From assembly GCA_016717265.1 (NCBI GenBank), contig JADKFX010000001.1, positions 3,050,501 to 3,114,500 of the forward strand: a DNA stretch of 64,000 bases, written 5' to 3'. The DNA is from Saprospiraceae bacterium (lineage in GTDB: Bacteria > Bacteroidota > Bacteroidia > Chitinophagales > Saprospiraceae). Made by a program: the position numbers and the translations under genes. The notes under the pieces were generated by a model. It did not search any database, was not told the DNA's origin, and worked only from the letters and a program-made list of their open reading frames with translations. Shown here piece after piece: positions 45,781 to 54,515 of the stretch; position 1 is the stretch's first letter; the number at the start of each line of letters is the position of its first letter.

Positions 45781-46610
45781 GATATTATCATATCTGTTAT
45801 TTGCACAGCAATCATATCCATAATAATCACTAAAAGGGATCCTAATACAACTGCAGAATTAGCGGCTTTACCAACATCTTCTGTACCCCTTCCAGCATTG
45901 TAACCTTTATAACAACCAACAATTCCGATTACAGCTCCAAATAAAAAGGACTTAACCACTGCTGGTAAAAAATCGATGAATTCAACATGACTAAACGCCT
46001 GAGAAAAAAACAAAATAAATGAAACATCCCCCTTAATATTAGCTCCAGCCCAACTACCTATAATTCCAAGTGCATCAGCATAAAGTATTAATAGGGGTAT
46101 CATTAATGTTGTAGCTAATACTCGGGTAACGACTAAAAAACGAATTGGATTTGCAGCAGAAACTTCCATTGCATCAATTTGTTCGGTTACTTTCATTGAA
46201 CCCAATTCCGCACCTATTCCGGAGCCAATTTTACCGGCACAAATAAGTGCTGTAATGACAGGACCCATTTCTCTTATTAATGAAACTGCCACCATACCCG
46301 GAAGCAAAGAAACAGCACCAAAATCGATCAAAACAGGTCGGGATTGAATGGTTAAAACTAAGCCCATGATAGTGCCCGTAATAGAAATAAGCGGCAAGGT
46401 TTTATATCCAATTCTATAACATTGAAACAAAAATTCTTTAAACTCAAAATGAGACGTAATTGTGTTTCTAATAATCATAGCCATAAATAAATAAACATCT
46501 CCAACATCTGCTAAATATGAATTTGTTTCCTTATGCTTAACTATTGTTTTTTCCGTCAAAGCCAAGGTATGCTCTTTTGCTATCTGGGTTATTTTAATAA
46601 TTCTATTCAT
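45777..46610 (-). CDS. mlaE: MlaE-family ABC permease
   Basis: 277 residues, five or six membrane helices. The MlaE signature is clear: FKEFLFQCYRIGYKTLPLISITGTIMGLVLTIQ, LIREMGPVITALICAGKIGSGIGAELGSMKVTEQIDAMEV and ATTLMIPLL. It is the inner-membrane core of the lipid transporter. First gene of the operon; no MlaB or MlaC homologue is adjacent. Confidence 0.95.
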   Translation of the reverse strand: MNRIIKITQIAKEHTLALTEKTIVKHKETNSYLADVGDVYLFMAMIIRNTITSHFEFKEFLFQCYRIGYKTLPLISITGTIMGLVLTIQSRPVLIDFGAVSLLPGMVAVSLIREMGPVITALICAGKIGSGIGAELGSMKVTEQIDAMEVSAANPIRFLVVTRVLATTLMIPLLILYADALGIIGSWAGANIKGDVSFILFFSQAFSHVEFIDFLPAVVKSFLFGAVIGIVGCYKGYNAGRGTEDVGKAANSAVVLGSLLVIIMDMIAVQITDMIIS

Positions 46611-46721
46611 AATTTCACTTCCATTATGATGTACCTTAAATTTGGTTTAATTGAGGAAAATAGATTATCACTAATTTATAATTTAGGACACATTCATAAT
46701 TCAAATATAAAAAATGCATAT

Positions 46722-47825
46722 CTAAGATTTTATTACTCTTTTTTTAATATATGAAAGTTTCATTTTTGAAGTAGGCACAACATTACCCAATAAAAATCCC
46801 CATGGTTTAAATGGACCCACATTATCAAATATTACTTTCACAATAGCTGTTAGAGGGATTGAAAGAAACATTCCAGGAATTCCCCAAAGTGCCCCACCTA
46901 TTAAAACCACTATTACTGACACCAAAGCATTTAATTTAACTTTTGCAGCCACTATATGCGGAATTATAAAATGATTATCAACAAATTGTATAATTACATA
47001 TATTATTAAAACGAGGACAGAATAACTATAGGAATCCTTTGTCACAAAAGCAATTATCATTGGCAATGCAATTGCAACAACACCGCCTATGTAAGGAATA
47101 ACATTCAATAAAGCACCTGTAATTCCTAAAATAATTGCATACTCAATTCCTAATAAAAATAAACCCAAGGAGTTCAATGTTGCTATAATGGCAGCTTCAA
47201 AAAGCAACCCAATCAGATACACTTGAATGATTTTCTTTGAATTTGTCAAAACACCAAAAACAGCTTCATGATGCTCTGCATTAAAAAGTTGCCTTACAAA
47301 TTCTAAAAGCAAATTTTTATAAAACAAGATCATGAATAAATATACAGGCAACAAAACAACAATTACAAGTACGCTATTAATCATAAAAATAGTTTGACCA
47401 ATTGCACCACCCAAATTATTAACCGCTTCCTCCTGTGAATTTTTTATCCATTTATTAATGCTCGCAGGTTTGATATTAAAATGCACAGATATCCAGTGCA
47501 TAAAACGAAGCCAAATTTCATTAAATCGTTCCTTCAATAATGGGTAGGAATCATTAAATAAAGTAATTTGAGCAGAAATAAGATAAACTATACTTAATAC
47601 TACTAAGATTGCTAAAAAAACTACAAATGAAATGGCAACTACGCGATTTATATTCTTGCGCACCAACAAATTAACCAAAGGATTTAATAAAATTGCTATG
47701 ATGGTTGCATAAATTAAAGGAACAATAATATGTTGCCCGAAATACATAGTACAAACAACTGCAGTCAAGCCAATAACAATAAAGGCAAATTTAGCGTAAA
47801 AAGGAAATTTCAAAGTGGTATTCAT
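46722..47825 (-). CDS. AI-2E-family (PerM) transporter
   Basis: 367 residues from the ATG at 47825; the earlier ATG at 47864 would leave only about 7 nt after the predicted transcription start and its 13 extra residues do not resemble the family. The AI-2E pattern is present: GQHIIVPLIYATIIAILLNPLVNLLVRKN, AALLFE-like segment LIGLLFEAAIIATLNSLGLFLLGIEYAIILGITGALLNVIPYIGG, and GALWGIPGMFLSIPLTAIVKVIFD. Some members export AI-2 or act as Na+/H+ antiporters; the substrate here is unknown. It has the island promoter. Confidence 0.88.
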   Translation of the reverse strand: MNTTLKFPFYAKFAFIVIGLTAVVCTMYFGQHIIVPLIYATIIAILLNPLVNLLVRKNINRVVAISFVVFLAILVVLSIVYLISAQITLFNDSYPLLKERFNEIWLRFMHWISVHFNIKPASINKWIKNSQEEAVNNLGGAIGQTIFMINSVLVIVVLLPVYLFMILFYKNLLLEFVRQLFNAEHHEAVFGVLTNSKKIIQVYLIGLLFEAAIIATLNSLGLFLLGIEYAIILGITGALLNVIPYIGGVVAIALPMIIAFVTKDSYSYSVLVLIIYVIIQFVDNHFIIPHIVAAKVKLNALVSVIVVLIGGALWGIPGMFLSIPLTAIVKVIFDNVGPFKPWGFLLGNVVPTSKMKLSYIKKRVIKS

Positions 47826-47877
47826 AGGCAAGCTAAAGGAAAATAAAGTGTAAACCCCAAGCATTTATTTATCCATA

Positions 47878-47945
47878 CAAAAATATCGAAAGAATTAGAT
47901 ATTAAACTTACATAAAGTAATCAATTTATTACATCTATCACATAT
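47878..47945 (-). promoter_or_regulatory. Shared stress-promoter box and -7 element of the AI-2E gene
   Basis: Minus-strand box ATATGTGATAGATGTAAT (47928-47945) and -7 box TATTTTTG, with TTTG at 47881-47878. The spacing is 47 nt, one more than the island norm. Confidence 0.7.
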
Positions 47946-48209
47946 GTTCATGCTTGTTGCCGGTTTAAACCAATCGCTTATACCCAAAAAATACTATATT
48001 ATATAATCAGTGCTTTCTAGAGGTTTAAAAATTCTACCATATTGCTTATTCCCGAACATTACCCAGATTAAATTAAATCCAAAAGACAATTCCTGCCAAG
48101 ATTTACAAATTGTTTTTCTTTCCAATATGGCTTCTATACATCCTGTGGGAACAAATAATGTTAAACAACTTTTATAAAGGAACACTTTATGCCGCTCTTA
48201 ATTTCAAGC
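47946..48209. other. Gene-free stretch
   Basis: Between the AI-2E promoter and the DUF748 gene stop. A 63-codon minus-strand frame inside it has no family resemblance, so I see nothing reliable here. Confidence 0.4.
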
Positions 48210-49373
48210 TTAATTAGATTTTTTTTCTTTGTTACGCTTGCCGAATATAGATTCAATAAAATTCTTCTTATCCGACTTAAAACTAGCATTTTTAATACTA
48301 ATAGTATGATCTAAATTAGGTTTCAATGCTTCAATATAGGCATTAACAATGACATATTTCAATGCAGTCCATATACCAACTTCTGTATTTTTAAAATCAC
48401 CTTCCATATTTATTTTCGTTGCAAATTGCTCCTTACTTTGATTCGTCAATACAGAAGCTAAACTGGCTACAATAGTTTCCCAGACTATTTGAAAGAAATT
48501 ACCTTCCTCCTTATTCCATTGAACCACATCAAGATCTTTCAATAATGGTTTAATATAACCTTTAAATCTGCCATCCCTACCAGCAAATTCAGCATATACA
48601 TTAAAGGAACCTTTTGCAACATCAAAATTACCGTATGCTTTCAGAAATGTATTTATTCGAGACAATTCTAAGTTTTTCAGTTCTGCATTCAAATCAAACG
48701 TAGGATGCTTATTTATTGGATCCAAATTAATGGTAGTTGTAAACGTTCCTCCATAGGAATTTCCACTGCCAACAATTTTGGCAGGAAGTAAAACATCGCT
48801 GTTTAAAACATTTGTTAAATTGGTGGCTGTACATTTGATATGATTCATTTCTATGTCCACTTTTGGTTTTGAATAATTGTCGACATAATGAATTTCACCA
48901 TCGTCAAATTTTAAGGTATTTATAGTAAGTGGAATTAATTGACGAATTAATTTATGAAATGTTGCAGTATCTCCCTTTAAAGTAGAAGCATTCGACTTAT
49001 GATTTCGAAATATAATAATTGGTTTATTCATTAAAATTTCACCAGTTAGTCTCCGGTGAAACAGAGATTTCCATTCCAATGAAAGATCCATTATAGCTGC
49101 TTTAAAAAAAGGAAGCGAATCCTTTCCTTTAGTTTCACTATCCGTTTCCCATATATGAATATCTTTTATAGAGTAAGCACCTCTTATGAGTCTTACATCA
49201 ATATCTTTTACATGTCCATTATAGCCTTTCATATCTGCCAATGAATTATTGACATAACGCAGTAATATATACGGTAATAAAATTCGAAAAACAATCAAAA
49301 TGCAGATAATCAAGAGGACCCACCATTTAAACAATTTTCTAAACTTCCGTTTAAAAGTTAGCCATCTATTCAT
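48210..49373 (-). CDS. DUF748 (AsmA-like) envelope protein
   Basis: 387 residues: one N-terminal membrane anchor (KWWVLLIICILIVFRILLPYILLRYVNNSLADM), then a beta-rich periplasmic part with DUF748 features: GYNGHVKDIDVRLIRGAYSIKDIHI, EGEIHYV-like FDDGEIHYVDNYSKPKVDIEM, FNVYAEFAGRDGRFKGYIKPLLKDLDV. AsmA-like proteins bridge the envelope and affect lipid transport and outer-membrane integrity. It follows the DUF4142 gene after 48 nt on the same strand, so it is probably in the same regulated transcript. Confidence 0.85.
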   Translation of the reverse strand: MNRWLTFKRKFRKLFKWWVLLIICILIVFRILLPYILLRYVNNSLADMKGYNGHVKDIDVRLIRGAYSIKDIHIWETDSETKGKDSLPFFKAAIMDLSLEWKSLFHRRLTGEILMNKPIIIFRNHKSNASTLKGDTATFHKLIRQLIPLTINTLKFDDGEIHYVDNYSKPKVDIEMNHIKCTATNLTNVLNSDVLLPAKIVGSGNSYGGTFTTTINLDPINKHPTFDLNAELKNLELSRINTFLKAYGNFDVAKGSFNVYAEFAGRDGRFKGYIKPLLKDLDVVQWNKEEGNFFQIVWETIVASLASVLTNQSKEQFATKINMEGDFKNTEVGIWTALKYVIVNAYIEALKPNLDHTISIKNASFKSDKKNFIESIFGKRNKEKKSN

Positions 49374-49421
49374 ACGATCCGCTTAATAGAAATTCTATGT
49401 TAGAAAATGAAATATAAAAAA

Positions 49422-50033
49422 TTACAAATTTTCCTCAAACTCCCTCTGACAATCCAGTGCCAAAACCGAATCTGCTTGTAAATCCACAAGCGTTGAAATT
49501 GCCCAGGCTTGAATATCTAAATCAAAACTTTGGTAAGTAGCTTCTTTGAAAATATCAACAGCAACTAAATGACTCCTTACTAATCTTTCACAATACCATT
49601 TATTAAAATCTGGTCCAGATTTAATTCCTAAATCATTATATTGTATTAGCGCTTTATCAGTAGGATTTGTAGGAATTAATATTGCTATGCTTTTTGAAAT
49701 TTCTATTAAAGATACCATATATTTCTCATGATGAACTTCTATTATATTTGCTGCTTTTTTTACAAAACTCAAAGTACTTGTTTTTTGCGCTAACCTACCT
49801 AATAGTGCTTCCTCTAAATTAATCTCAGCAGCATTTACAAGAAATAATGCATCCAGTTCCTTGCTTTTGACAATAATATTTGCTTCATTCTGTTCCTGAG
49901 CAATTACCTTCGTATCTTCAGCCTTTTGGTTAAATCTACAGGCCGCAAGAATAGAAAATAAAATTAATATTAAAACCAAATTAGACCCTTTAGGTTTCAC
50001 TAAATAACGCTGCCTATTAAACAAATATTTCAT
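49422..50033 (-). CDS. DUF4142 lipoprotein (ferritin-like fold)
   Basis: 203 residues. N-terminal lipobox (LFSILAAC, Cys32) after a longer leader than usual. The DUF4142 body shows LDALFLVNAAEINLEEALLGRLAQKTSTLSFVKKAANIIEVHHEKYMVSL, all helical. Typical DUF4142 proteins are about 170-190 residues and have ferritin-like helices; metal binding is not established. First gene of the DUF4142-DUF748 unit. Confidence 0.84.
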   Translation of the reverse strand: MKYLFNRQRYLVKPKGSNLVLILILFSILAACRFNQKAEDTKVIAQEQNEANIIVKSKELDALFLVNAAEINLEEALLGRLAQKTSTLSFVKKAANIIEVHHEKYMVSLIEISKSIAILIPTNPTDKALIQYNDLGIKSGPDFNKWYCERLVRSHLVAVDIFKEATYQSFDLDIQAWAISTLVDLQADSVLALDCQREFEENL

Positions 50034-50161
50034 TCAATTCTTTATTTAAAATTAAAAAAATCATGTAGATTAAAGGATCTCCTTTGAAAGAAAAAGGAAT
50101 TCCCTGTTAGCTCCTATTATGCCCACAGCAACAAGCTAAATAAGCTTGCATTTAGGTCCAA
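50034..50161 (-). promoter_or_regulatory. Long 5' leader of the DUF4142 gene
   Basis: About 120 nt separate the predicted transcription start from the ATG. On the minus strand the leader contains an early hairpin CAAGCT...AGCTTG (50132-50148, 5-nt loop) and a later AAAGGA-GA-TCCTTT palindrome (50072-50085). No recognisable riboswitch class. Confidence 0.45.
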
Positions 50162-50228
50162 CAAAATTGATGATTACTATAGACAATAAATTACAAAAAA
50201 CGATGAAATAATTACATAATTTACACTA
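50162..50228 (-). promoter_or_regulatory. Shared stress-promoter box and -7 element of the DUF4142-DUF748 unit
   Basis: Minus-strand box TAGTGTAAATTATGTAAT (50211-50228) lies 46 nt before the TTTG (50165-50162) of the -7 box CAATTTTG. Confidence 0.68.
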
Positions 50229-50432
50229 CAATTATGAATTGATTTTCTTTCAAAATACTCCAAAAAAAGAAATAATATAAAAATATTTGCTAGCAAGATA
50301 ATTTGACTTCTATAGAGTTCCTGTGGAATACAATGAGCCTAGACAAATATTTCAAGCTTGGAATTGAAATATCTAATTAAATAATACACACGTGATAGAA
50401 ATATAATTCTTTAATAGAAGATATCATTAAAA

Positions 50433-50825
50433 TCAAGGCTTCTTCTCTGCCCATTTTTCTCGAATAATATTAAATAATCCTTTGCCTAAGTCTTTAATTT
50501 TATCAGGATGTTTGGACACAATACTAGAAATACCAAACATTAAAGCAGTCCCTGCTAACTTTCTTAATGGACTGTGTGATAACCCTTGAAATAATATTTT
50601 AGAAATATATCCTGTAGCAAGTCCGATAGAAGAATTAAGAAGGTCACTTCTCATTTCTTTCGAATCAGCTATATCTTTAAATGTACTTTTTATTAAATTA
50701 ATCGGTTTGACACTTTCATATGTTAATTGAAAGTGATTTCTTAATTGCTTACCTTCTTCTTCATGCTGCAGTTCCAATTTACGAATTGCCTCCCTTAATT
50801 CATCTAATGTATTTATTGCTTGCAT
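50433..50825 (-). CDS. Conserved hypothetical protein paired with holin-X
   Basis: 130 residues from the ATG at 50825, which is the start that removes overlap with the upstream gene; an in-frame start at 50852 would overlap it by 17 nt. An N-terminal coiled coil (LDELREAIRKLELQHEEEGKQLRNHFQLTYESVKPINLIKST) precedes a mildly hydrophobic Gly/Ser/Ala-rich segment (LLNSSIGLATGYISKILFQGLSHSPLRKLAGTALMFGISSIV). No named family is recognised. In several Bacteroidota a similar protein follows the holin-X and YtxH genes; this context makes an envelope-stress role likely but unproven. Confidence 0.7.
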   Translation of the reverse strand: MQAINTLDELREAIRKLELQHEEEGKQLRNHFQLTYESVKPINLIKSTFKDIADSKEMRSDLLNSSIGLATGYISKILFQGLSHSPLRKLAGTALMFGISSIVSKHPDKIKDLGKGLFNIIREKWAEKKP

Positions 50826-50835
50826 AATCTGTATT

Positions 50836-51174
50836 TTAAAGTGCTTGTTCAATAATCAATTCACTTACTGGTTTTCTAATCCACTTATGAAGATAGAAAT
50901 GAAATATAATTGCTAACAGCAAATAAAAGCCTGCCACAATAAAAAATCCATAATACAATTTTCCGAGAAGTTCCCCTAAGTAATAAGCAACGCCTAAACT
51001 AAAGACAAAGACAAACATACTTGTCATAAGCAGAAAACTGATTTTTGAAATCAGAACCGTTGCTACTTTTGTTGTTTTTTCTACAGATCTAAGCTTTGAA
51101 AGTTCGTATGTACTTTTGCCATATGCTTCCACTTTATCAATCAAGGTTTCTATTAAACTCGCAGGAGTCTCCAT
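50836..51174 (-). CDS. Phage holin family / Holin-X-like membrane protein
   Basis: 112 residues: a helical N-terminus (LIETLIDKVEAYGKSTYELSKLRSVEKTTKVATVL), two membrane helices in ISFLLMTSMFVFVFSLGVAYYLGELLGKLYYGFFIVAGFYLLLAIIFHFYL, and a short tail. This is the chromosomal Holin-X-like family (superfamily III), not part of a prophage: no lysis genes or phage genes are nearby. It lies between the YtxH gene and a conserved hypothetical gene on the same strand. Confidence 0.8.
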   Translation of the reverse strand: METPASLIETLIDKVEAYGKSTYELSKLRSVEKTTKVATVLISKISFLLMTSMFVFVFSLGVAYYLGELLGKLYYGFFIVAGFYLLLAIIFHFYLHKWIRKPVSELIIEQAL

Positions 51175-51277
51175 TATACTTTTAATTTAATAATATTATA
51201 AAATTGGTATATAATCCTAAATTATCTTAATAAACAGAAACATTTGTTATAATAATCAAAGTAAGAAAATTATAGAA

Positions 51278-51556
51278 TTAAACTTTAGTCGAAGTAAATT
51301 TTTTAGAAAAATCATCTACTTTATGTTTACCATTTTCGGCGGCATCATTTAAATCGTCCTGTACTTTTTCAATTTTATTTGTGACATTCTCCACAAATTC
51401 ATTGAATTTATTCTCTAATTCATCAATATAATCATCTCGTTTTTGAGATAATTTATGTCTTAATGACGAACCTTTCTCTGGAGCAAATAAAATACCTAAT
51501 GCTGCACCTGCAGCAAATCCAACTAAAACCCCTAAAACTAATTTTCCTGCACTCAT
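51278..51556 (-). CDS. YtxH-domain protein
   Basis: 92 residues. The single N-terminal membrane segment KLVLGVLVGFAAGAALGILFAPEKGSSLR with the G-L-L-F-A-P-x-x-G-type motif is the YtxH signature, followed by an amphipathic helix with coiled-coil character. YtxH genes are general-stress genes in Firmicutes and are common in Bacteroidota stress clusters. First gene of the YtxH-holin-hypothetical run. Confidence 0.9.
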   Translation of the reverse strand: MSAGKLVLGVLVGFAAGAALGILFAPEKGSSLRHKLSQKRDDYIDELENKFNEFVENVTNKIEKVQDDLNDAAENGKHKVDDFSKKFTSTKV

Positions 51557-51897
51557 GATTTAAAATTTTATAGATGATCAATAATATATAACAAGGAAAC
51601 GAAATAAGGCGTTCAATAATTTAGTGAAATAATTTAAAATTATTGGTATAAAAATTATATTTCTCAGAAAATCAATTGATTACAATAAATAACATGAAAT
51701 ATAAACCGTTTTTTACACAGTTTTAATAGGAAAAATATTAAATTTCTGTACCGAGTAAAATCAGCTTTAATTACAAACTTTAGCCGATCGAAGCTATTCC
51801 ATAAATTGCAATTACAAATTGGTAGCGAAAAATATATTTGCATATCAAACTTTAACGGGCAACATTTGCTATTCGTCATAATTTTACCTCAAATAAA
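51557..51897. other. Gene-free stretch
   Basis: Upstream of the YtxH gene. A 71-codon minus-strand frame (51664-51879) has Cys-rich, low-complexity composition and no family, so it is probably not coding. No island promoter box was found for YtxH. Confidence 0.4.
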
Positions 51898-51927
51898 GAA
51901 AAACTTCCTTCACTGGTGAAGGAAGTT
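51898..51927 (-). terminator. Terminator of the T9SS DUF3494 gene
   Basis: On the minus strand the 12-bp stem AACTTCCTTCAC/GTGAAGGAAGTT (51902-51913 with 51916-51927) is followed by TTTTC and a T-rich tract. It lies 20 nt after the stop of the gene at 51947. Confidence 0.88.
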
Positions 51928-51946
51928 GCTGTAACTATTTTAAACT

Positions 51947-54238
51947 CTATTTTATTAATATTAATTTTCGATTTATGATTTGTGTACCATTTATAATTCT
52001 ATAGAAATAAATCCCGTCCATTAACTTTTCAGAACTTAAATCTACCGAATACGTCACATCCTTTTGCACCGTCCCATCAAACAAAGTACTTATTTTATTA
52101 CCGCTTACATTGTATAATGCAATCGTTATTTTGGAACTTGCTAGTGTATTTTGAAATAACATTATGGCTGTTGTACTAAATGGATTTGGATAAACATGAA
52201 CGTCGATATTTCCATTTTCAAGGGAGATCGTATCCATTTCAATTTCAGACCTGGATGTTGAACCTTTAGATAGGTAACTTACAGTTGCAGAACAAGTGCT
52301 GGTGCATCCATTTGCATTTGTAGTGGTCACAACATAGGTACCAGAAGTATTTACGGTGATACAGCAAATTGTTGATCCCGTACTCCACTTATATGCTACC
52401 AAACCCGGTGTTGCACACAGTGTGGTACTTTTTCCTTTCCATGGATGTAGATTTCCTGTGATAACACAGTTCGGATTTGGTTTTAAAATAATGGTTTTAC
52501 TGCACGTGCTTTTACAGCCATTCGCAGCAGTTACTGTAACAAAAAATTTACCTCCGGTACTTACTGTTATGCAATTTGTTTTAGCTCCTGTGCTCCATGA
52601 ATATGAAGCAGCTCCAGAGCTTGCACATAATTGAACAGTTTGGCCTTCGCAAAGTATTGTATTTCCAGTGATGGTGCAAGCTGGCAGTGCATTAACAGTC
52701 ACTAATTTAGTACAAACATTTGAACACGTTCCATTTGTTACGGTAACGGAATAGTTGCCGCCTTGTGATACGATAATATTTGAATTTGTAGATCCTGTAC
52801 TCCAGAGGTAGGTATTCCCTGAACCTGTTGGTACACTTAATAAAGTAGATGAACCTTGGCAAATTATACCATTTCCAGTAATTAAACAAGAAGGGGAATA
52901 AGACACCGTCCGACTGCATACACTGCTACATCCATTAAAATTTGTTACCGTTATTGAATAGGTGCCAGCAGTATTTATTATAATACAATTTGAGCTTGAT
53001 CCGGTACTCCACAAATAATTTGCAGAACCTGTAGTTGCACATAATTGAGAAGATTGTCCTTGACAAATTGTTGAATTACCAGATATAATACAATTCGGAA
53101 ATGGAATTACGGTAACGGTAACTGAATGTGTATTTTGACAAGCTGTGGCTGTAATTGTTTCGGTTAATGTGTATATGGTTGTTACAAATGGATTTGCTAA
53201 CGGATTTGCAATGGTTGATGAACTCAAACCAATTGCTGGAGTCCACAGATAGGTATGTCCTGAAATCGGGGCTACCCCAAGCATAACACTATTGCCATTA
53301 CTATTTGAATTACAAATTGTTGAATTTGGTCCTACTATTGCTAAAGGAAATGGATTTACAGTTACTATAATATGATTTGATTCATCGGTTCCACAACCAT
53401 TCGAAACGGTAACAAAATAATTGCCGCTTGTATTCACTGATATGGTTGGAGTAGTTGCTCCTGTGCTCCAGGTACCACATATGTTTCCAGATAAAATGAC
53501 AGACTGCCCTTCACATAATAAAGTACTACCATTTGCGGTGATCGTAGGTGCTAATGGCTCCATTCCAATGGTTACAACATTATTATGAAGTGAAATTGCA
53601 CCTGCTCTCGACAAAGCTCTACCTAATAAAGAAGATCCTTCTAATAAACTAATGGCGCCATTAACGAGCAATGTACCTCTAAAAACACTACCATCACCTA
53701 AAGCAAATGCACCATTAACTTGCCAATAAACATTACATAATGACGCCGAATTAAGGAGCACTACATTAGAAAAAGTACTCGTAGATAATGCACCATTTAT
53801 TTTAAAAATAAATATAGCATTTGGATCCCCTTCGCCATCTAAAATTAAATCACCATTTAAACTGGAAGCGGCTCCTAAACAATAAATATTAGGTGTTAAA
53901 ACTTGATTATTTCCTAAGGTAGTTCCGATGACCATTCCACAAGTGAGACTACTTAAATAACTATATGCAACATCAACGTCCGTTGCAGCTTGGGCAGAGG
54001 TAGCATCCGCAACATGTATTTCACCTACTAAAATTCCAGGAGGAAATCCTGAAAATGCTCCTACATCTGTTCCAATATCGCCGACAATGGAAGTATTACC
54101 TAAATTATTAAAAGCTCCTGCAGCCGTAAAAAGTGCAAAACTTGTGGCCTCTCCTAAGTTCGGAATTTGTCCGAATACAAAATTCGGCATCATAAAAAGC
54201 AGCCCAAATAAAATACTAAATAAATTCTCTCTTCTCAT
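51947..54238 (-). CDS. T9SS-secreted DUF3494 ice-binding-like protein with Ig/PKD-type repeats
   Basis: 763 residues. A signal peptide (about 1-23, ending VFGQ) leads into a DUF3494 domain (about 28-230): NLGEATSFALFTAAGAFNNLGNTSIVGDIGT, FPPGILVGEIHVADATSAQAATDV, LDGEGDPNAIFIFKINGAL and NVYWQVNGAFALGDGSVFRGTLLVNG. About six repeats of an Ig/PKD-like type follow (NYLWSTGSSSNCIIINTAGTYSITVTN pattern, with Cys pairs), and a C-terminal T9SS domain (VYPNPFSTTAIMLFQ to NRKLILIK). Unlike the lipoprotein paralogue at 34211, this one is secreted. Ice binding or cold/desiccation adhesion is possible but unproven. Confidence 0.9.
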   Translation of the reverse strand: MRRENLFSILFGLLFMMPNFVFGQIPNLGEATSFALFTAAGAFNNLGNTSIVGDIGTDVGAFSGFPPGILVGEIHVADATSAQAATDVDVAYSYLSSLTCGMVIGTTLGNNQVLTPNIYCLGAASSLNGDLILDGEGDPNAIFIFKINGALSTSTFSNVVLLNSASLCNVYWQVNGAFALGDGSVFRGTLLVNGAISLLEGSSLLGRALSRAGAISLHNNVVTIGMEPLAPTITANGSTLLCEGQSVILSGNICGTWSTGATTPTISVNTSGNYFVTVSNGCGTDESNHIIVTVNPFPLAIVGPNSTICNSNSNGNSVMLGVAPISGHTYLWTPAIGLSSSTIANPLANPFVTTIYTLTETITATACQNTHSVTVTVIPFPNCIISGNSTICQGQSSQLCATTGSANYLWSTGSSSNCIIINTAGTYSITVTNFNGCSSVCSRTVSYSPSCLITGNGIICQGSSTLLSVPTGSGNTYLWSTGSTNSNIIVSQGGNYSVTVTNGTCSNVCTKLVTVNALPACTITGNTILCEGQTVQLCASSGAASYSWSTGAKTNCITVSTGGKFFVTVTAANGCKSTCSKTIILKPNPNCVITGNLHPWKGKSTTLCATPGLVAYKWSTGSTICCITVNTSGTYVVTTTNANGCTSTCSATVSYLSKGSTSRSEIEMDTISLENGNIDVHVYPNPFSTTAIMLFQNTLASSKITIALYNVSGNKISTLFDGTVQKDVTYSVDLSSEKLMDGIYFYRIINGTQIINRKLILIK

Positions 54239-54255
54239 GGTTTGAAATTTAATTC

Positions 54256-54292
54256 CCGCAGATGGCGGGGCATTGGTGAAACAATTTTCAAC
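54256..54292 (-). promoter_or_regulatory. Structured 5' leader of the T9SS DUF3494 gene
   Basis: On the minus strand GTTGAAAATTGTTTCAC (54276-54292, imperfect palindrome) is followed by CCGCCATCTGCGG (54256-54268), and the ATG comes 17 nt later. Third copy of the leader element seen at 31812-31848 and 37486-37522. Confidence 0.72.
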
Positions 54293-54295
54293 TAC

Positions 54296-54362
54296 TAAAG
54301 ATGAGAATTTTTAAATCACAGAAATTACATAAATCTCCGAAAGAATTACATAGTTTCCATAT
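54296..54362 (-). promoter_or_regulatory. Shared stress-promoter box of the T9SS DUF3494 gene
   Basis: Minus-strand box ATATGGAAACTATGTAAT (54345-54362), with the second half-site intact and the first degenerate. The -7 box is degenerate (CATCTTTA, TTTA at 54299-54296) but stands at the expected 46 nt. Confidence 0.55.
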
Positions 54363-54515
54363 TTAATTTATTATAATATAATTTAAACAAATAGATAGAA
54401 TAGCCTTTATTTAATCAACTCATCAAAATTGCAAAGGGATAGCTTCACAACTAGAACTTATAGTAAACACAACAGTACTTAATGCAGAAAATATTTTATA
54501 CTTAAACTTGTATGT

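Noticed and set aside
47994..48185. 63-codon minus-strand reading frame between AI-2E and DUF748 genes
   Set aside because: No recognisable family, atypical composition with scattered Trp and Cys, no promoter with the expected elements; probably chance.
50836..51174. Holin-like gene as a sign of a prophage
   Set aside because: Chromosomal Holin-X family next to YtxH; no phage structural, lysis or integration genes anywhere in the window.
51664..51879. 71-codon minus-strand reading frame upstream of YtxH
   Set aside because: Cys/Phe-rich random-looking sequence without homology cues or a start context.
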